Origin: Moniliella sp. 'wahieum'
Taxonomy: Eukaryota > Basidiomycota > Moniliellomycetes > Moniliellales > Moniliellaceae
DNA: 64,000 nt
Direction of reading: 5' to 3'
Assembly (NCBI GenBank): GCA_003971905.1
Contig: RSEE01000012.1
Coordinates: 372,001 to 436,000 of the forward strand
Shown here in pieces: positions 12,232 through 24,828 of this stretch (within the stretch, counting starts at the first letter, position 1; every line of letters starts with the position of its first letter). The notes beneath the pieces were generated by a model. That model saw only the letters and a program-made list of their open reading frames with translations. It did no database searches and was not told the DNA's origin. Both the position numbers and the translations under genes were made by a program.

Positions 12232-14275
12232 ATGTCCGCGCCCGCTCAGCTGCCTGGCCCATCGTCCACGGCGCTCACCACTCTTCCCTCCCTCCCCGCC
12301 ACCACGTCCGCCGCCCCCGCTCCCGGCCCGTGTCGCTGCGGGGCCCATCTTTGCTCCATCCCGGCTTCGACCGCCCCGGATGCCGCGCTCGCTACTTCTC
12401 CCGCTGTCTCTGCTCCTGCCTCCGCTTCGGCCTCCTCTTCTCCTCCTGCCACTGCCCCGCCCCGTCCCCTGCTGCGTCTTCTTCTCCCGCCCCTGTAACA
12501 AAGCCCTTGTTGGCACCCTTGCACCTACGTTCCGCCTGTCGCACCCCCACGCCGCCTCCGTCTTCCGCCGTTATTTCACCCCCGATATGGACACCTCATC
12601 TTCCCCGCTCTCCCCTTTCACCCCTCCTCTTGCACAGTGGTGCATTTGACGAGCTCTCTCCAATTGGCTCTGCCGTTCCAGTCTGGCCCGAGGGCGGACC
12701 GCAGAAGGAACGGCATCCGCCTGGTATGCTTGTCAAGGACGGTCCTGTGACGGCCTGCACACAACTGCACCGTGCCGTCTCGCTGGCCGTGTCGGAGCAA
12801 GCCTCCATTGGCACAGCGAGTGGGTTGGAGCACACGCTCTCATGGCGCAGTAGCCGACGCAGTCCTGACATTGTCGAGGAGCCAGCATTCCAACCCAGCC
12901 CTTCCTCGCCGGTCAAGCTACTCCGATTCCTACTGCTGCTAGCCGAAGTGCTTCTCCGCGTTTGGCCTCATCCGAGTCCAACCCTGACCGCGCAATAGTT
13001 ACCCCCAAGGCTTTGGCAAGGTGGAGGGCCCGAGAAGCCAATCAGGCGGACGGCTCAGTCCACAGGCTGTTTGAGACAGTTCAACCATCCTCGGCGTTGG
13101 AGCAGCATGAAATGGCGGACGAGCTGCAAGCGCTGCAAGTTCACTCCGCCAATGATCTCCTTGATTTTTTCTCTGGCCATCAGGCTAGGCTAGACAGCAC
13201 GGACGAGGACGCAAATGCGATGGAGCTGGATTATTGGTCGGACGACGGAGCGTACTTGGTTGGATCCCTGCGTCACGCTCCTTTGCCCGATCCCCATCGC
13301 CACTCCAGTCTTCGTCGTCGTCCTACTCAAAACTCCTCGCGCCATGTGATTGAGGCACGCCCTGGTTTCACCGCTCGCCGCGCCCTCCCAGGCTTTGGGC
13401 AACGAGCCAATACTCCCCGTTTGACCATCGCGACGCAAGAACCCGACGTCTGGGTCCACTCGTGTCGCCTCTTTTGGCACCTATTCAGAGCAGTGTCTCG
13501 GTATCAGCAATTTTTGCTACGACCGAAGGCAATCCTTCGCCCACAGCAAGCCAGTTGACAGCCCAAGCAAGTGCTCCAAGCAGCGAGGCAAGGCGGAGCA
13601 ATCGATTCCGGAGCCGGTGGCGAGCTTCCACCCCTCTTTCTCTTGGGACGACCACGTCGGCCGAGTCGGCTGGACCCGGGACCAGCCCATCCTTGTGGCG
13701 CGCAGGCCGCTCCACCTCTTCGCTGCTTGGGTTCCGACTGCGCCCGGTGTCTATGCAGACTGAGCACGTTGCCCCGGAGGGAATCACGGCCGGATGGGTC
13801 AGGGGAGGAAACGTCCCCCTTAACCAGAACCGTGACGATGGACTCGCTTTTGTCCATGGCTCCTACCCTTCATGAGCAGCGAAGTGCAGGGAGCAGCCGT
13901 CTTCCGACTCGGCTGCCAGGTCAGCCTTCGCCCGAAGCCACTGGGAGCCAGCATCGGGGTCCTCGGTTGCCTGAGTGGGTACGAACGGGACGCAGTACGC
14001 CAAACTTATTTTCGCGCCGAAGGCAATCAGATCAGTTGGACACCATCGACACTTCTTCCAGTGCCTCGGGGGAGCCAGACGCAACCGGGATGCCAATCGC
14101 GGTGGGTGGGGTCTCCAGCCCGGCGGGTCCCCCCTCAGGCTCATCCGGCACCGTCCCTCCCGTGCTCCCCTGGCGGGCTCAGGGAACAAAGGACCGACTT
14201 CGTTCGAGCATGCGCCGCTTTCTTGGTCATGCTGTCCTTCCCAGCCCGGACCCTACAACTGGGCCAGTGCACTAG
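12232..14275 (+). CDS. Ser/Pro/Arg-rich, probably disordered hypothetical protein
   Basis: No known domain was recognised. From Met 12232 (MSAPAQLPGPSSTAL) the sequence is Ala/Pro/Ser-rich. Near 12990-13460 it becomes more protein-like, with ALARWRAREANQADG, an acidic stretch (DSTDEDANAMELDYWSDD) and many Arg/Ser pairs. The C-terminal part (LPEWVRTGRSTPNLFSRRR, then DTIDTSSSASGE) stops at 14275. At least three changes of frame are needed to follow the best coding signal (about 12500, 12960, 13465, 13830), some of which might be introns. Composition suggests a signalling or nuclear scaffold protein with phosphorylation sites, but this is inference only. Confidence 0.4.
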
Positions 14276-14490
14276 CCAACGTGGCGCCTTGCCTACGACT
14301 TGGTCAATAGCCATAGATCATCGACATCTCCTGCTTCCTACCTACGTTTGCAATCGGGGCGGGTACCAGCTGCCGTTGGAGGGCTCTCTTTCTACCTACC
14401 TTGGCCTGCGGGACAGGTTGTACGATCCCCAATTTGCTATAGGTGTTCCAGGGATCGAAAGATGCATATATTGTAAACCATTCTTAAGTC

Positions 14491-15642
14491 CTACTCGAGT
14501 ACCTTGCCAAGCAGGGGAGTCACCACACCAGCATCGTGGCCTGGAACCATGACGGCCTTGGTCGCTTGTTCCAGCCGCTTCATGCGCAGGTTGGAGTTGA
14601 ACCAAGCTTGATGGTCCCGTGCTGGACCAGGGCAAAGGGAAAGTGTTAGTTAGTGTGTCATGCTCTCTTCCCTCCTGCCTTGGGCGTGTGCCCCATCCTG
14701 CTAAGCAACCCAAGAACGTACCCAACCAGCCTTGGGGCTGACCAAGATAGTTGTCCAAAACATGGGCGTGGTCCGAGAGGAAGACATAGGAGGCGCCCGA
14801 CGGCAAGTTGATCTGCATCGCGCACAGGCCCGCCGTATGGCCCGGAACGTGATGGATGGTGATGCCAGGGAAGAGGTCCGTGGTGCGCTCGTCAAATGTT
14901 TTCCAGTTGAGGCCCAAGTCGAGATAATGCTTGAGGTAGACCCCATCGTCCGCACCGGTCGCCGCACTGTAAAATGCACTCTCCAACTCGAGCTTGTGCG
15001 TCCAGATGGGCACATCCGTGCCAATCCAGTTGGTCAGCCCACCGGCATGGTCCAGATGCAAATGGCCCATGACAATCGCTTTGACGTCTTTGATCTCATA
15101 CCCAATTTTTGAGCGCCGGACCCAACTCGTACTCCTCTACCGAATCGATCGGGGCAAAAATATCGGCAATCGGGCCCCACGCCTACCGCGCCGCCGCGCG
15201 TACCATTACCATTCGGATCATCAGCATCAGTGTTGGCAAGCGTCATGTACCATGAAGGGCCCCAGCCAACATACGTACCTTGGGAAAGTGGTCCTTGTTC
15301 CCACACCCCGTCTCCCACAGGATCACGCCCTCGGTGGGATGGTCAATCAACACAGTATATGTAATGAGTGGGCGACGCTTGGGGGGAGGGTTCTGGCCAG
15401 CCTTGGTACTGGACAGGGTGGAGCCGTTGGTGCCACGTACGACCCATCCCTCGTCGACCTCGAGAAAGCCGAGGGGCACCTGTGGTGGGGCAGCAGCAGG
15501 TCAGGGGGGAGAGTGGGCTGGAGGGGGGGGGGATGCGTACCACATGGACCTTGGTGCCGGGGGGGCAGCGGTTGAGGAGGGTGGGGTAGATGCTGCCCAG
15601 CGGCAGCTCGGACGGGAGCGCGGTGAGGGCGGGGCGGACATG
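14491..15642 (-). CDS. Metallo-beta-lactamase-fold hydrolase (lactonase-like)
   Basis: The zinc-binding signature GHLHLDHAGGL (HxHxDH) lies near 15070-15040. It is followed by a second metal-binding block, IHHVPGHTAGLCAMQI, and by SDHAHVLDNYLG, as in AHL-lactonase/AttM-like members of the family. Exons from the start at 15642: N-terminus ending in GTKVHV; an intron of about 62 nt (GTACGC...CCACAG); VPLGFLEVDEGW to CGNKDHFPK; an intron (GTACGT...GGTAG); AWGPIADIFAPIDSVEEYELG onward; an intron beginning GTACGT near 14720; and a last exon ending in VMVPGHDAGVVTPLLGKVLE at 14491. Frame slips occur near 15630 and at the AAAAA/GGG runs near 15108. It is probably a soluble lactone or ester hydrolase. 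The natural substrate is unknown. It is divergent from NPC1 with about 370 nt between the starts. Confidence 0.8.
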
Positions 15643-15888
15643 GTGTTGGTGGAAGGGGATAGGATGGGGCAGAGAGGTGGCTCAGCTAACCTTGGCCCTC
15701 CAGATGAGGCTTGGGGGTCAAGTCGGCCCGGCGGCGACATGGCGTCCGGCGCCCACACTGTCGTATGCACATAGTATAGCCCGACCCTACCCAGCCCCAG
15801 TCCACATCGACGCACCCTGACGCATGACATCATCGGGGCCATCTCTCCCCTGTCTGCCCTTTGTTTGCCCCGCACTTGCTCTGAGATG

Positions 15889-15906
15889 ATGTCACGTGTG
15901 TGACAT
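15889..15906. promoter_or_regulatory. Perfect inverted repeat containing CACGTG
   Basis: Arms ATGTCAC and GTGACAT flank a GTGT spacer, and the left arm plus spacer form a CACGTG E-box at 15893-15898. It sits between the divergent starts of the hydrolase and the NPC1 gene, a plausible bHLH- or bZIP-type site. No binding evidence exists in the sequence itself. Confidence 0.4.
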
Positions 15907-16016
15907 GCGACATGCGACAGACGGCCCGGCGCGCATTCAGACGTTACCTAATCACCACCGCCTGTCCTTTATCCGCCCAAAAGATGATCCCATCTCCCTA
16001 GGCACTGCATGACGTA

Positions 16017-19000
16017 ATGATGGCGGCAGACCAACCAGCATGTGACCTTGGGGGTGGACGCTTGCCGGTTAGGCCGGTTACCGCTTACCTGAGCTTGGCT
16101 GCTCTGGCCTGCTCAGGCAATCGGCTCGCACCCTCTCTGGCGCACTTGTCTCGGCCTTTGCTCGCGACGCAGCCAGAACGGCAGCCCCGGCACGCACCCC
16201 CCCCCCACCACCGCCACCCTCGCCCCCCCATCCCGCTCGGTCCAGAGCATGTCCCGTCCCCCCGCCCACCTGGCGAGTGCTCTATGCAGGGCCAATGCGG
16301 CAAAGCCAGCCTATTTGGACCCGAGCTACCCTGCGCCGTCGACCACGCAGCACCCAACCAGGTACATCTCGTCTCGCCTGTGTCCCCCGTTTTCTCTTGT
16401 ACTGACTCGCCCCGTCTGAGCAGCCTGATGCATCATTCCGTTCCCTCTTGGGAATGTCTGCGGTGCCGACTTCGCCTCGGGCCCCGTCTGCTGCAACGAG
16501 GGCCAGGTGGAAGTGCTGGCCTCCCAGCTGGACCAGGCTGCGCCCCTTATCTCCTCCTGCCCCGCTTGTCTCAACAACTTTCGTCACTTTTGGTGCTCCT
16601 TCACTTGCTCTCCTAACCAGAGCCAGTTCCTCGACGTTACCCAGACTCAGAGCACGGGCGACGAGCAAGCTCGTGCGGTCAAGGAGGTCGATTACTACGT
16701 GTCTGACTCGTTTCGTACCGGATTTTATGACAGCTGCAAGAACGTTCAGTTTGGTGCGACCAATGGGTTTGCCATGGACCTTATCGGTGGCGGTGCCAAG
16801 ACGGCTGATGAATTTCTCAAGTATATGGGTGACGAGCGGCCGCTGCTGGGGTCTCCCTTCCAGATCAACTTCCCGCACCTGGCCGATTTCAGTGTGCCTA
16901 CGCTAGCGAGCAACGCGTCCTCGCCCCCTCCTCTTCCTATGAACGACCCGGTGCGCAATTGCGCCAGTGGATCGCTTGACTCGCGCTGTGCCTGCGTTGA
17001 CTGCCCAGACGTATGTACGGCGCTTCCCGAGGTGCCGCCGCCAGATCATCACGAAAAGTGCAAGTTGTTTGGATGGGAATGTCTGCAGCTTTCGTTGATG
17101 GTGTTCTACCTCTTGGCTGTCGTGTCCTTTTTGTTGGGCTACCAGTGGAAGCGGATCAAAACTCAATGGCGTAAGCGTTCTCGCCGCGCTGAGCGCGACA
17201 GTCAGGTGGGCATCCCCAGCGATTCCGAGTTTGAGCATGTTCGTCTCGCAGGTGATGACAGTAGCAGCACGCCGAGCGAGGGCCCTTCCTCCACTGATGA
17301 TGGCCGTTCTTTTGGCCTGATGCGCTTTGCTGGGGAGGGGAACCTGAATGCGTTGCGCGCGACGCAGCCCAGGTCTTACGCCATTAACCGCTGGCTATCT
17401 GACAAGATGTACGCTTTGGGCTTGTCTTGTGCCAAGAAGCCATGGGCCACGTTTGCTCTGGCCTCCATCTTGCTCGGCGTGGCCAACCTTGGCTGGGCCA
17501 AGTTCCAAGTCGAAACGGACCCCGTCCGCCTATGGGTCGCGCCCAATTCGCTGGCCAAACGGCAAAAGGACTTTTTCGACCAGGAATTTGGCCCCTTTTA
17601 CAAGACGGAACAGCTTTTTGTGACCGACAAGGAAGCCAAAGGCTTTCACCGCCTCCCCGATCCGATGGAGCACGACAATGCTGTGGAGGACTTCCCTCCC
17701 GTGTTGGACTGGGACCGATTGCAGTGGTGGGCCGATGTCGAGGCTGAGATCCGATCCCTCCAAGCTGGACCCAACCAGACCCGCTTCCAAGATGTATGCT
17801 TTTCTCCCACTGGGCCTGGCGGGGCATGTGTGGTGCAGAGCATCATGGGTTACTTTGGGGACAATCTCGAGGCTGCTGGGGTAACCGAAGACAATTGGCG
17901 CCAACGCCTGACGGCATGCACCCAGCATCCAGCCGAATGTCTTCCAGCGTTTGGCCAGCCTCTCAAGTCCAACTTGGTCTTGGGCGGGATCCCGACAGAT
18001 GCAACTGTAACCGAGGCACGTGCTTTGGTCGGAACATGGGTGGTGGCCAACAGTTTGAACAGCACCGTGCTCAAGCGGGCGAGACATGGGAGAAGCGCCT
18101 CGAGTCCTTCTTGCTGGAACTGTCCGGCAGGGCTGTGTCGAAAGAGGGGAAGCCACACCCCTTGGCAGTACGTGCTAAGGAGCTGGACCTCAACGTCGCT
18201 TGGAGCACGGGCGTGAGCCTGGAGGAGGAAATTGCGTCCAGCAGCAATACTGACACGGGCATTGTGGCGCTGAGCTATGTGTTGATGCTTTTATATGCTG
18301 CTTTGACCCTGGGGGCGCGGCACCGATCAAGTCGAGGCTCTTGACTGCTGGATCGAGCGGACACCTGCCTCCCGGTCGGCATGTACGCACTGGGTTTGCG
18401 CGCGACTTGCGTACGGTTTTTGCTCAGATCGGTCGTCAGCAGGGTTCTATCCGTCTGCCCGATGACGATGACGATGCGTTGGAGTATTCTGCTCGGAGTA
18501 GGGCGCGCAAGGCCTTGAAGGCACGATTGATTTACCGGTTTTTTGTCCGGTCCAAGTTTATGCTCGGCCTGTTCGGCATCTTAATCGTCCTGGCCGCCAT
18601 CTCGTCAGCTGTTGGTATCTGGTCTTTCGTGGGCGTACGCGTGACGCTGGTGATCGCAGAGGTCATCCCCTTTCTCGTTTTGGCAGTCGGGGTAGACAAC
18701 GTCTTCCTTTTAAGCAACGAGATGGACCGGCAAAGCACATTGGCCAGTACTAGCAACCCATACTACGGCGTCGACCGTACCGAGACAGGCTCCAACTGGC
18801 AAGGCCACTTTGACGACGACGACGAGGATCATTTGAGTCTTGCGGACCAAGGCTCCCCGGATGCTGATCTGGACGCGTCGGGCTATGGGCAAGACGCGTC
18901 GGGCGCGGCGGATCAGTCCGCTTTCCATCTGACGGCGCAAGAACGAGCAGCGCGCGCGCTTGGCCGCATGGGACCCTCAATTGTCCTGAGTGCCAGTATC

Positions 19001-20802
19001 CAGATCACCGCATTTTTGCTAGGCTCCCTTGTGCCCATGCCGGCGGTGCGCAACTTTACTCTCTATGCTGCGGGAAGTATGATCATCGCTGTTTGTCTTC
19101 ATTGCACCGTGTTTGTCGCCGCGCTTGCGCTCGATGCTCAGCGCACTGAGGCAGGAAGAGTGGACTGTCTCCCCTGTGTGTCCGCCTTCCCTCAACAACG
19201 GGATGGGATCAACTCGCTCTCCATTAGTGCCAATCGGGGTTTGGTGCGGGAAAGCAAGTTGGCCGTGTTTATGCGGGAGCGCTACGCACCACTGATTGTA
19301 CGCAAGAATGTGAAGCGCCTCATCTTGGCGGCCTTTGTTCTGCTCGGAGGAGTATCGGTGAACTATGCAAGCAAGATCGAGATGGGGTTGGACCAGCGCT
19401 TGGCCCTACCCCCCAAATCTTATCTGCGCGAATACTTTGACGCGACCGATACCTGGCTCGACGTTGGGCCGCCGGTCTACTTTGTCGAATGGCGTGGGGA
19501 TGTCAAGTACAAGTTGGTGCAGCGTCAAATGTGTGCTCGCTTTACCACCTGTGCTCCCTTCTCGGTGGCCAACACGTTGGAAGGGGAGCGTAAACGACCC
19601 GAATCGTCCTTCCTCATTGAGCCCGCAGCGAGCTGGGTTGATGATTTCTTCCAGTGGCTCAACCCGTTGCTTGAGGGGTGCTGCCGGGTCCGAATCAACG
19701 ACCCTTCGACGTTTTGCACTGCGCGGGACTCGGATATGGCGTGCCGCCCTTGCTTTGAAGGAAGGGAGTACAACATTACGCTCCAGGGGCTGCCCGGGGG
19801 CCGAGTTTATGATGTTCCTTCGTCAGTGGCTCCAGAGCCCTGCGACTGCCGATTGCCCTCTCGGTGGCCAAGCAGCCTACTGTCGGTCTGAGTCTGAAGC
19901 GAAGCAATTTGACCGTCAAGGATCCATTGCTGGATATCCCCAAGAGAAGTCTTGTTGAGCTCGCTCCATGGCAAGGCCCTACCCCGAGCCGGGAAGATCG
20001 CAAAATGAACGTGTATGCCTCCCACTTCCGCACCTCGCACGTTCCCCTGCGCTCTCAGACGGACTTTATTGATGCGCTCCAGGCGGCCCATCGGATTGCG
20101 GAAGAGACGAGCCTACGGTCGGGCGTGCGCCTGTTCCCCTACTCGATGTTTTATGTCTTCTTTGACCAATACCTCCACCTGACCAAGTTGAGTTCAAGTA
20201 TTGGGGTTAGCTGCCTGCGCTATCTTTGGGATCAGCTTTGTTCTACTGGGTTGTTGGCGCACGGCGCTGGTAATTGTTGTCTGTGTGGCCTCCACCCTGG
20301 CTGGGGTGGCAGGGATGATGGGCTACGTTGGGATCCAATTCAACGCGCTCACCCTGGTCAATCTTTCTGTGTGTGCCGCGATTGCGGTCGAGTTTTGCGC
20401 GCACGTGGCCAAGGCGTTCATGCGTGCGCCAGGGGGGTTAGCACGCAACCATCCGCTGGCGCAGAAGGAGCGCGACGGGCGTGCCCTGGCCGCATTGGGC
20501 GACGTGGGGGCCTCGGTGCTGAGCGGGATCACGGGGACCAAGTTGGTGGGTATCTCGGTGCTGTGGTTTACACAGTCGGAGCTGCTCAAGCTGTATTATG
20601 CGCAGATGTGGATGGCGCTGATTCTGCTCGGTGCGCTGCATGGCCTGGTTCTGCTCCCGGTGCTTCTGTCTTTTATGGCGGCCGTGGCTATGCCAGCGTG
20701 GAGGATGAAAGCGAAGTTCGTCGTCGCCTGCTGCGCGCTCAAGAAAGCAACGAGTATCGCCCCTTTACCGACGATGAGGAGGAGAGCGACGAGGAGGCCT
20801 AA
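16017..20802 (+). CDS. NCR1: NPC1-type sterol transporter (Niemann-Pick C1 / Ncr1)
   Basis: A large polytopic protein of vacuolar/late endosomal membranes that moves sterol across the glycocalyx. The Cys-rich N-terminal sterol-binding domain begins at QGQCGKASLFGPELPC (about 16290), continues with NVCGADFASGPVCCNEG and FWCSFTCSPNQSQFLDVT, and is followed by the luminal FDQEFGPFYKTEQLF block. The sterol-sensing domain holds VIPFLVLAVGVDNVFLL (about 18665). Later come GPPVYFVEWRGD, CCRVRINDPSTFC, SQTDFIDALQ, PYSMFYVFFDQYL and the last transmembrane set GVAGMMGYVGIQFNALTLVN, ending in an acidic tail at 20802. A GTACATC...GAGCAG intron lies at 16361-16422. The frame slips near 16450, 18065, 18330, 19805, 19880, 20200 and 20680 while homology continues. 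The signal-peptide region is uncertain because of poly-C runs. Confidence 0.9.
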
Positions 20803-21133
20803 GCGGCTAACATCCGAGCCTGCGGCAAAACCAATGCATATGTGCCACACTGGAGAGGCCCAAAAAGGCATGCGCTGGGGGGGAGAACCTAGTCGAGAAG
20901 TATAGCCATGCCATTGCGATGGGGGGGGCTCAATGGCTCAGTCCCCAGTTAAACGTTGAGGCTGCACCTGTTGAGGCCTAAGCTTCAGGCCATCTAAGGC
21001 CTCCTTAAGCTTCAAGAGAGGCCACAGCTAGTATTACCGAGTCGTCGTGAGGCTGGTCAACTCAAGAAAAGGTGTTGAATATTGTTCTTTCAGTAGTGTC
21101 TCGGTTCTACCAGTGCGGGACATAATGCATCAC
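20803..21133. other. Intergenic region with GGCCTAAGCTTC repeats
   Basis: Nothing coding was recognised. Near 20975-21015 are short repeated words (GAGGCCTAAGCTTCA, AAGGCCTCCTTAAGCTTCA) similar to AGGCCTTAG/AAGCTT words seen at 4650-5045 and 38390. Confidence 0.35.
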
Positions 21134-21221
21134 TCCTCGATGGTCCAACGGCTATGTGACGCTCTACCGCACCGCAACGCGGGGATCCGTCAAGACCCGG
21201 GTTCGACTCCCGGTCGGGGAA
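21134..21221 (+). tRNA. tRNA-Glu-like gene with about 19-nt intron; anticodon uncertain
   Basis: The acceptor stem TCCTCGA/TCGGGGA pairs fully (one G:U) with discriminator A, and the T-arm is CCGGG-TTCGACT-CCCGG. The GTCCAACGGCTA D-region and AGAC variable loop match the eukaryotic tRNA-Glu pattern. The anticodon stem TGACG (21157-21161) pairs perfectly with CGTCA (21188-21192), leaving 26 nt, i.e. a 7-nt loop plus an intron of about 19 nt. As read the loop starts CTCTAC, so the formal anticodon is CTA rather than the expected CTC of CTCTCAC. The D-stem is also weak. A missing base or a degenerate gene is likely. A TTTT terminator follows at 21227. Confidence 0.6.
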
Positions 21222-22172
21222 TCCTCTTTTAGTTGGTTTTGGAACGTTTCGTTGATTGATGGGGAGCGCAACCGTGCCGGCATCAAGTCATCAACGGCAA
21301 TAGCACTCAACACGCTCAACTGAATCCTATCCCTACACTGAACTTATGGAGCTGCACTTGCAACCTATCTATCTGCGCCGCGCGTAGCTGCCCCGGCAGA
21401 AAGCAGCAGTGCGGAAGCATAACCTTGTAGTATGGCCGAGGAGAGCTCAAGCGCTGAAGCAACGTTCTGTCGAATCCAACGTTGAACTCTTTCTCTGATC
21501 GGCTTGCGTGCAGGCTCAGCGCTCACACCGACAACGCGCAAGCTTGGATTGGGTGCAGGAGCAAGCTGACATACGCTCAAGCGAGGACACGATTGGTACC
21601 GCACTTGCACATGATGTGCGCAAGGAACGGCACAGGGCACGAAGCTGAAAACAATTGAACCTGCTTGTCGTGAGCTCGAGCCCCTTGCTGATGGATGTGC
21701 TGGGATTGCGAAAGAGTAAGATGGCGGACTCGGTTCAGGTGTTTTGTTCCAAGCGTTTGGGTGGGGCGTTGGGCACAACCTAATGGCATTGTGACAAGCA
21801 CATCACTCAGGTCAGATGATGTCATGCGTAGCACACGTGTCAGGCGATGCATGATGTGGATGGATGATGCGTGATCGAGGCGGTGGAGCCTGGGGCATCA
21901 GCACGAGGGCACTGTAGCCAGGCGCCTTTGCGAGTGGCCAGTGATTTGAAGGTAGACCAGCGACTAATTCCCGTTGGCTAGTGCGGCAGAAAGGCAGAGC
22001 GCCAGCAGCAGGACAGTGCCCCTGTGCGCGTCGCTCTCCGCCCTCAAATTTTTCTCCCGCTCCATGCTCTTCGAGCATCGTAGTGTTGCTTTCGTTCGCC
22101 GAGGGAAAACGCCAGAGTGGCCAGTCCAGCTTGGCTCTGTACCACCGCCACTCCTTGCAACTCTTTCTCTCC
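21222..22172. other. Intergenic region upstream of RAN
   Basis: About 950 nt without a recognisable gene. The last 150 nt are pyrimidine-rich and probably hold the promoter and leader of the RAN gene. Confidence 0.4.
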
Positions 22173-22897
<725 letters not shown>

Positions 22898-24028
22898 ATT
22901 GGCGTGCCGCTGTGCTGTGCATCCCCTTGTGCCTGATCTACACCTCATGTTCTCATGTTCACCTCGCGTCTGATGCGCTTTGGGTCTCATCTTTTCTTTT
23001 TCGTCGAGTGACTCTTTTTGTCCACCCTGCTTCCCGTCTCATATCCACTCTCCTCGGGGGCGTTGACGCGCACTTCCCAAATTCATTTCCGCCTCCGCAT
23101 CTGGCTCAGCCACTTCTGTTTCTTTCGACTTGACCAATGCGTGCCAGACGCACGTTCTACAGCCCAGCGCACCATGACTCCATTTGCTAGTGGTCGCCAC
23201 CGGTCTGCTTGTTGTGTACCCATGTGTTTCCGCAGCGTCTGCGCTCCCGGCCGAAACTGCGGCAGACGCGACGCGTGATGATAGGCGTGGGTTATGAGCA
23301 AATGAACAGAGCAGCAGACGTTGTAGTTTTGGTTAAGAGTAAGGAGCAAGTAGGCAGTGCAGACCGGTGTCTGCAGGTTTTGTGCGGAAGTTCATCATGA
23401 ACGCTGACGCGCTGACGAGAGATGACTTCCCTACAATGTCAGAGGCACTCTGCGCTCAGCTTCTGGCAGGATGAACCCAAGACCTTGCCCTTCCGGTGGG
23501 TAGACGATCTGCTATACCGAAAGAGTCGGCGTATGGGGAGAACGAGCAAGCCATGATGCACATGATGCCAGGTGGCAGCAATGTTGAAACGTGCGTCGAC
23601 GCCGTCCCCACGACATGCATGATGCAGTGATGGATGGAGTTGGGCAGCGCCATTTACCTTAGAATCAAAGCGGCCAGTAGCACACGTTTTCGCCTTTCCA
23701 CCTGCCTATGGCCCTCACTTGTTCTCAGAACGCATAGGCACGTGTTCTTAATGCTTGAATTCCCCCAAGAGCGACAACCTCGGTTGGCTTTGCCTTCATG
23801 CTTCGCTCTCATTAGCCTGCTTTTATTGTTCTCTCTTTCCCCAGTCCACCTGGGCCGAGCATTTTGGACCATTTCCTGTGTCTTTTTGAGGTTCCTGGCC
23901 GTGGGGATGGCTTATTCTGCTATGGGATACTATGAGACACAGTGAGTATGCTAGCAGTTGAATGCAGATGCACATGAGTGGGACAACGCTGCAGAGATAC
24001 GAGGAGGCCAGGAGTCGGAATGGACCAC
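22898..24028. other. Convergent intergenic region between RAN and the RraA-like gene
   Basis: About 1.1 kb. A plus-strand frame at 23634-23945 has a hydrophobic stretch but no start context or recognisable homology. Nothing else was seen. Confidence 0.4.
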
Positions 24029-24828
24029 CTACTTGCCACGATGCCGCTTGAACGCCTCGGCGATGGAAACCCCCTGCTTCAAGTCGGCCGCTACCCGCGC
24101 GTCCACTTCCCGACCCTTGCTCGCCAGCGCAAGCACCTCCTCTGCCAACGACGGCGGCACCACCACCACCCCATCCAGATCGGCCAGGACAAAGTCTCCC
24201 GGTTGACCGTCGTGGCAGGGAAGAGCGGGTTGAGTGACTCCTCCCCCGTAGCGGCGGGGGTCTGGCTCGGGTCCACAATGCGCAACGGCACGTTCAGGGC
24301 CGATGGTCGGGTAAATGGCGATTGACCCAGCGTTGAATGGCCACGGGCAAAGACCTGAAGCAAGCCTAATGTCAGTCCCGAACAGAGCAGAGAAGAAAAC
24401 AAAGGAAACAAGCGTACATTGAACCCAGCCTCGCGGTGCTCGGCCAAGTCACGGCAGCGCCCATCAATCACCACCGCTTTGGCGCCCAGAGCTTGCGCAC
24501 GGTTGGTCATCAGCCCGCCCCAGGACGCGGAGCGGGTGTTGGGCGGGGTCTGGATCACAACAATGCTACCCGGAGGGATGGCATCGGCAAAGTGCACATT
24601 CGGCTTGGGCGCAGCAGTGTTGGTACCAGCGACCATGGAAACGGTGTAGGCCCGGCCACACACCGTCTCTGCTCCTGGCTGCGCTGGGGCGACAGGCGAA
24701 TAGCGATCAATGCCCGGCAGGTGGCCGCCCGACGGCACCTTGAGCTTGACCAGCGCGTCGGATACTTCGCATGTGCTGAACTGGGCCAGCGCCGCCTCGA
24801 CAGCACTGGGGCCGGTGGCGGTGGTCAT
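24029..24828 (-). CDS. RraA-like / HMG (4-hydroxy-4-methyl-2-oxoglutarate) aldolase family protein
   Basis: Family members form trimers or hexamers with divalent-metal pyruvate-aldolase or decarboxylase activity. The sequence shows FSTCEVSDALVKL near the start, CGRAYTV, PPGSIVVIQTPPNTRSASWG, the core GGLMTNRAQALGAKAVVIDG with CRD just after it (family G-G-x-x-x...D-G-x-x-R-D), then NVPLRIVDPSQTPAATGEES, NPGDFVLADLDGVVVVP and EEVLALASKGREVD, ending in IAEAFKRHRGK. A 63-nt intron (24355-24417) lies after EAGFN. One base appears missing in AACCGG near 24210, before GDFVLADLDG. The start is Met 24828. An in-frame Arg-rich extension to 25209 could be a mitochondrial leader, but it looks more like 5' UTR. 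Confidence 0.8.

Noticed and set aside
16017-20802. NPC1 as a pseudogene because of about seven frame changes
   Set aside because: Homology is continuous and all domains are intact between the slips, and the same type of slip affects ribosomal proteins and RAN in this window.
23634-23945. Small membrane protein on the plus strand
   Set aside because: Only one short hydrophobic stretch, no homology features, and a position in the convergent 3' region of RAN.
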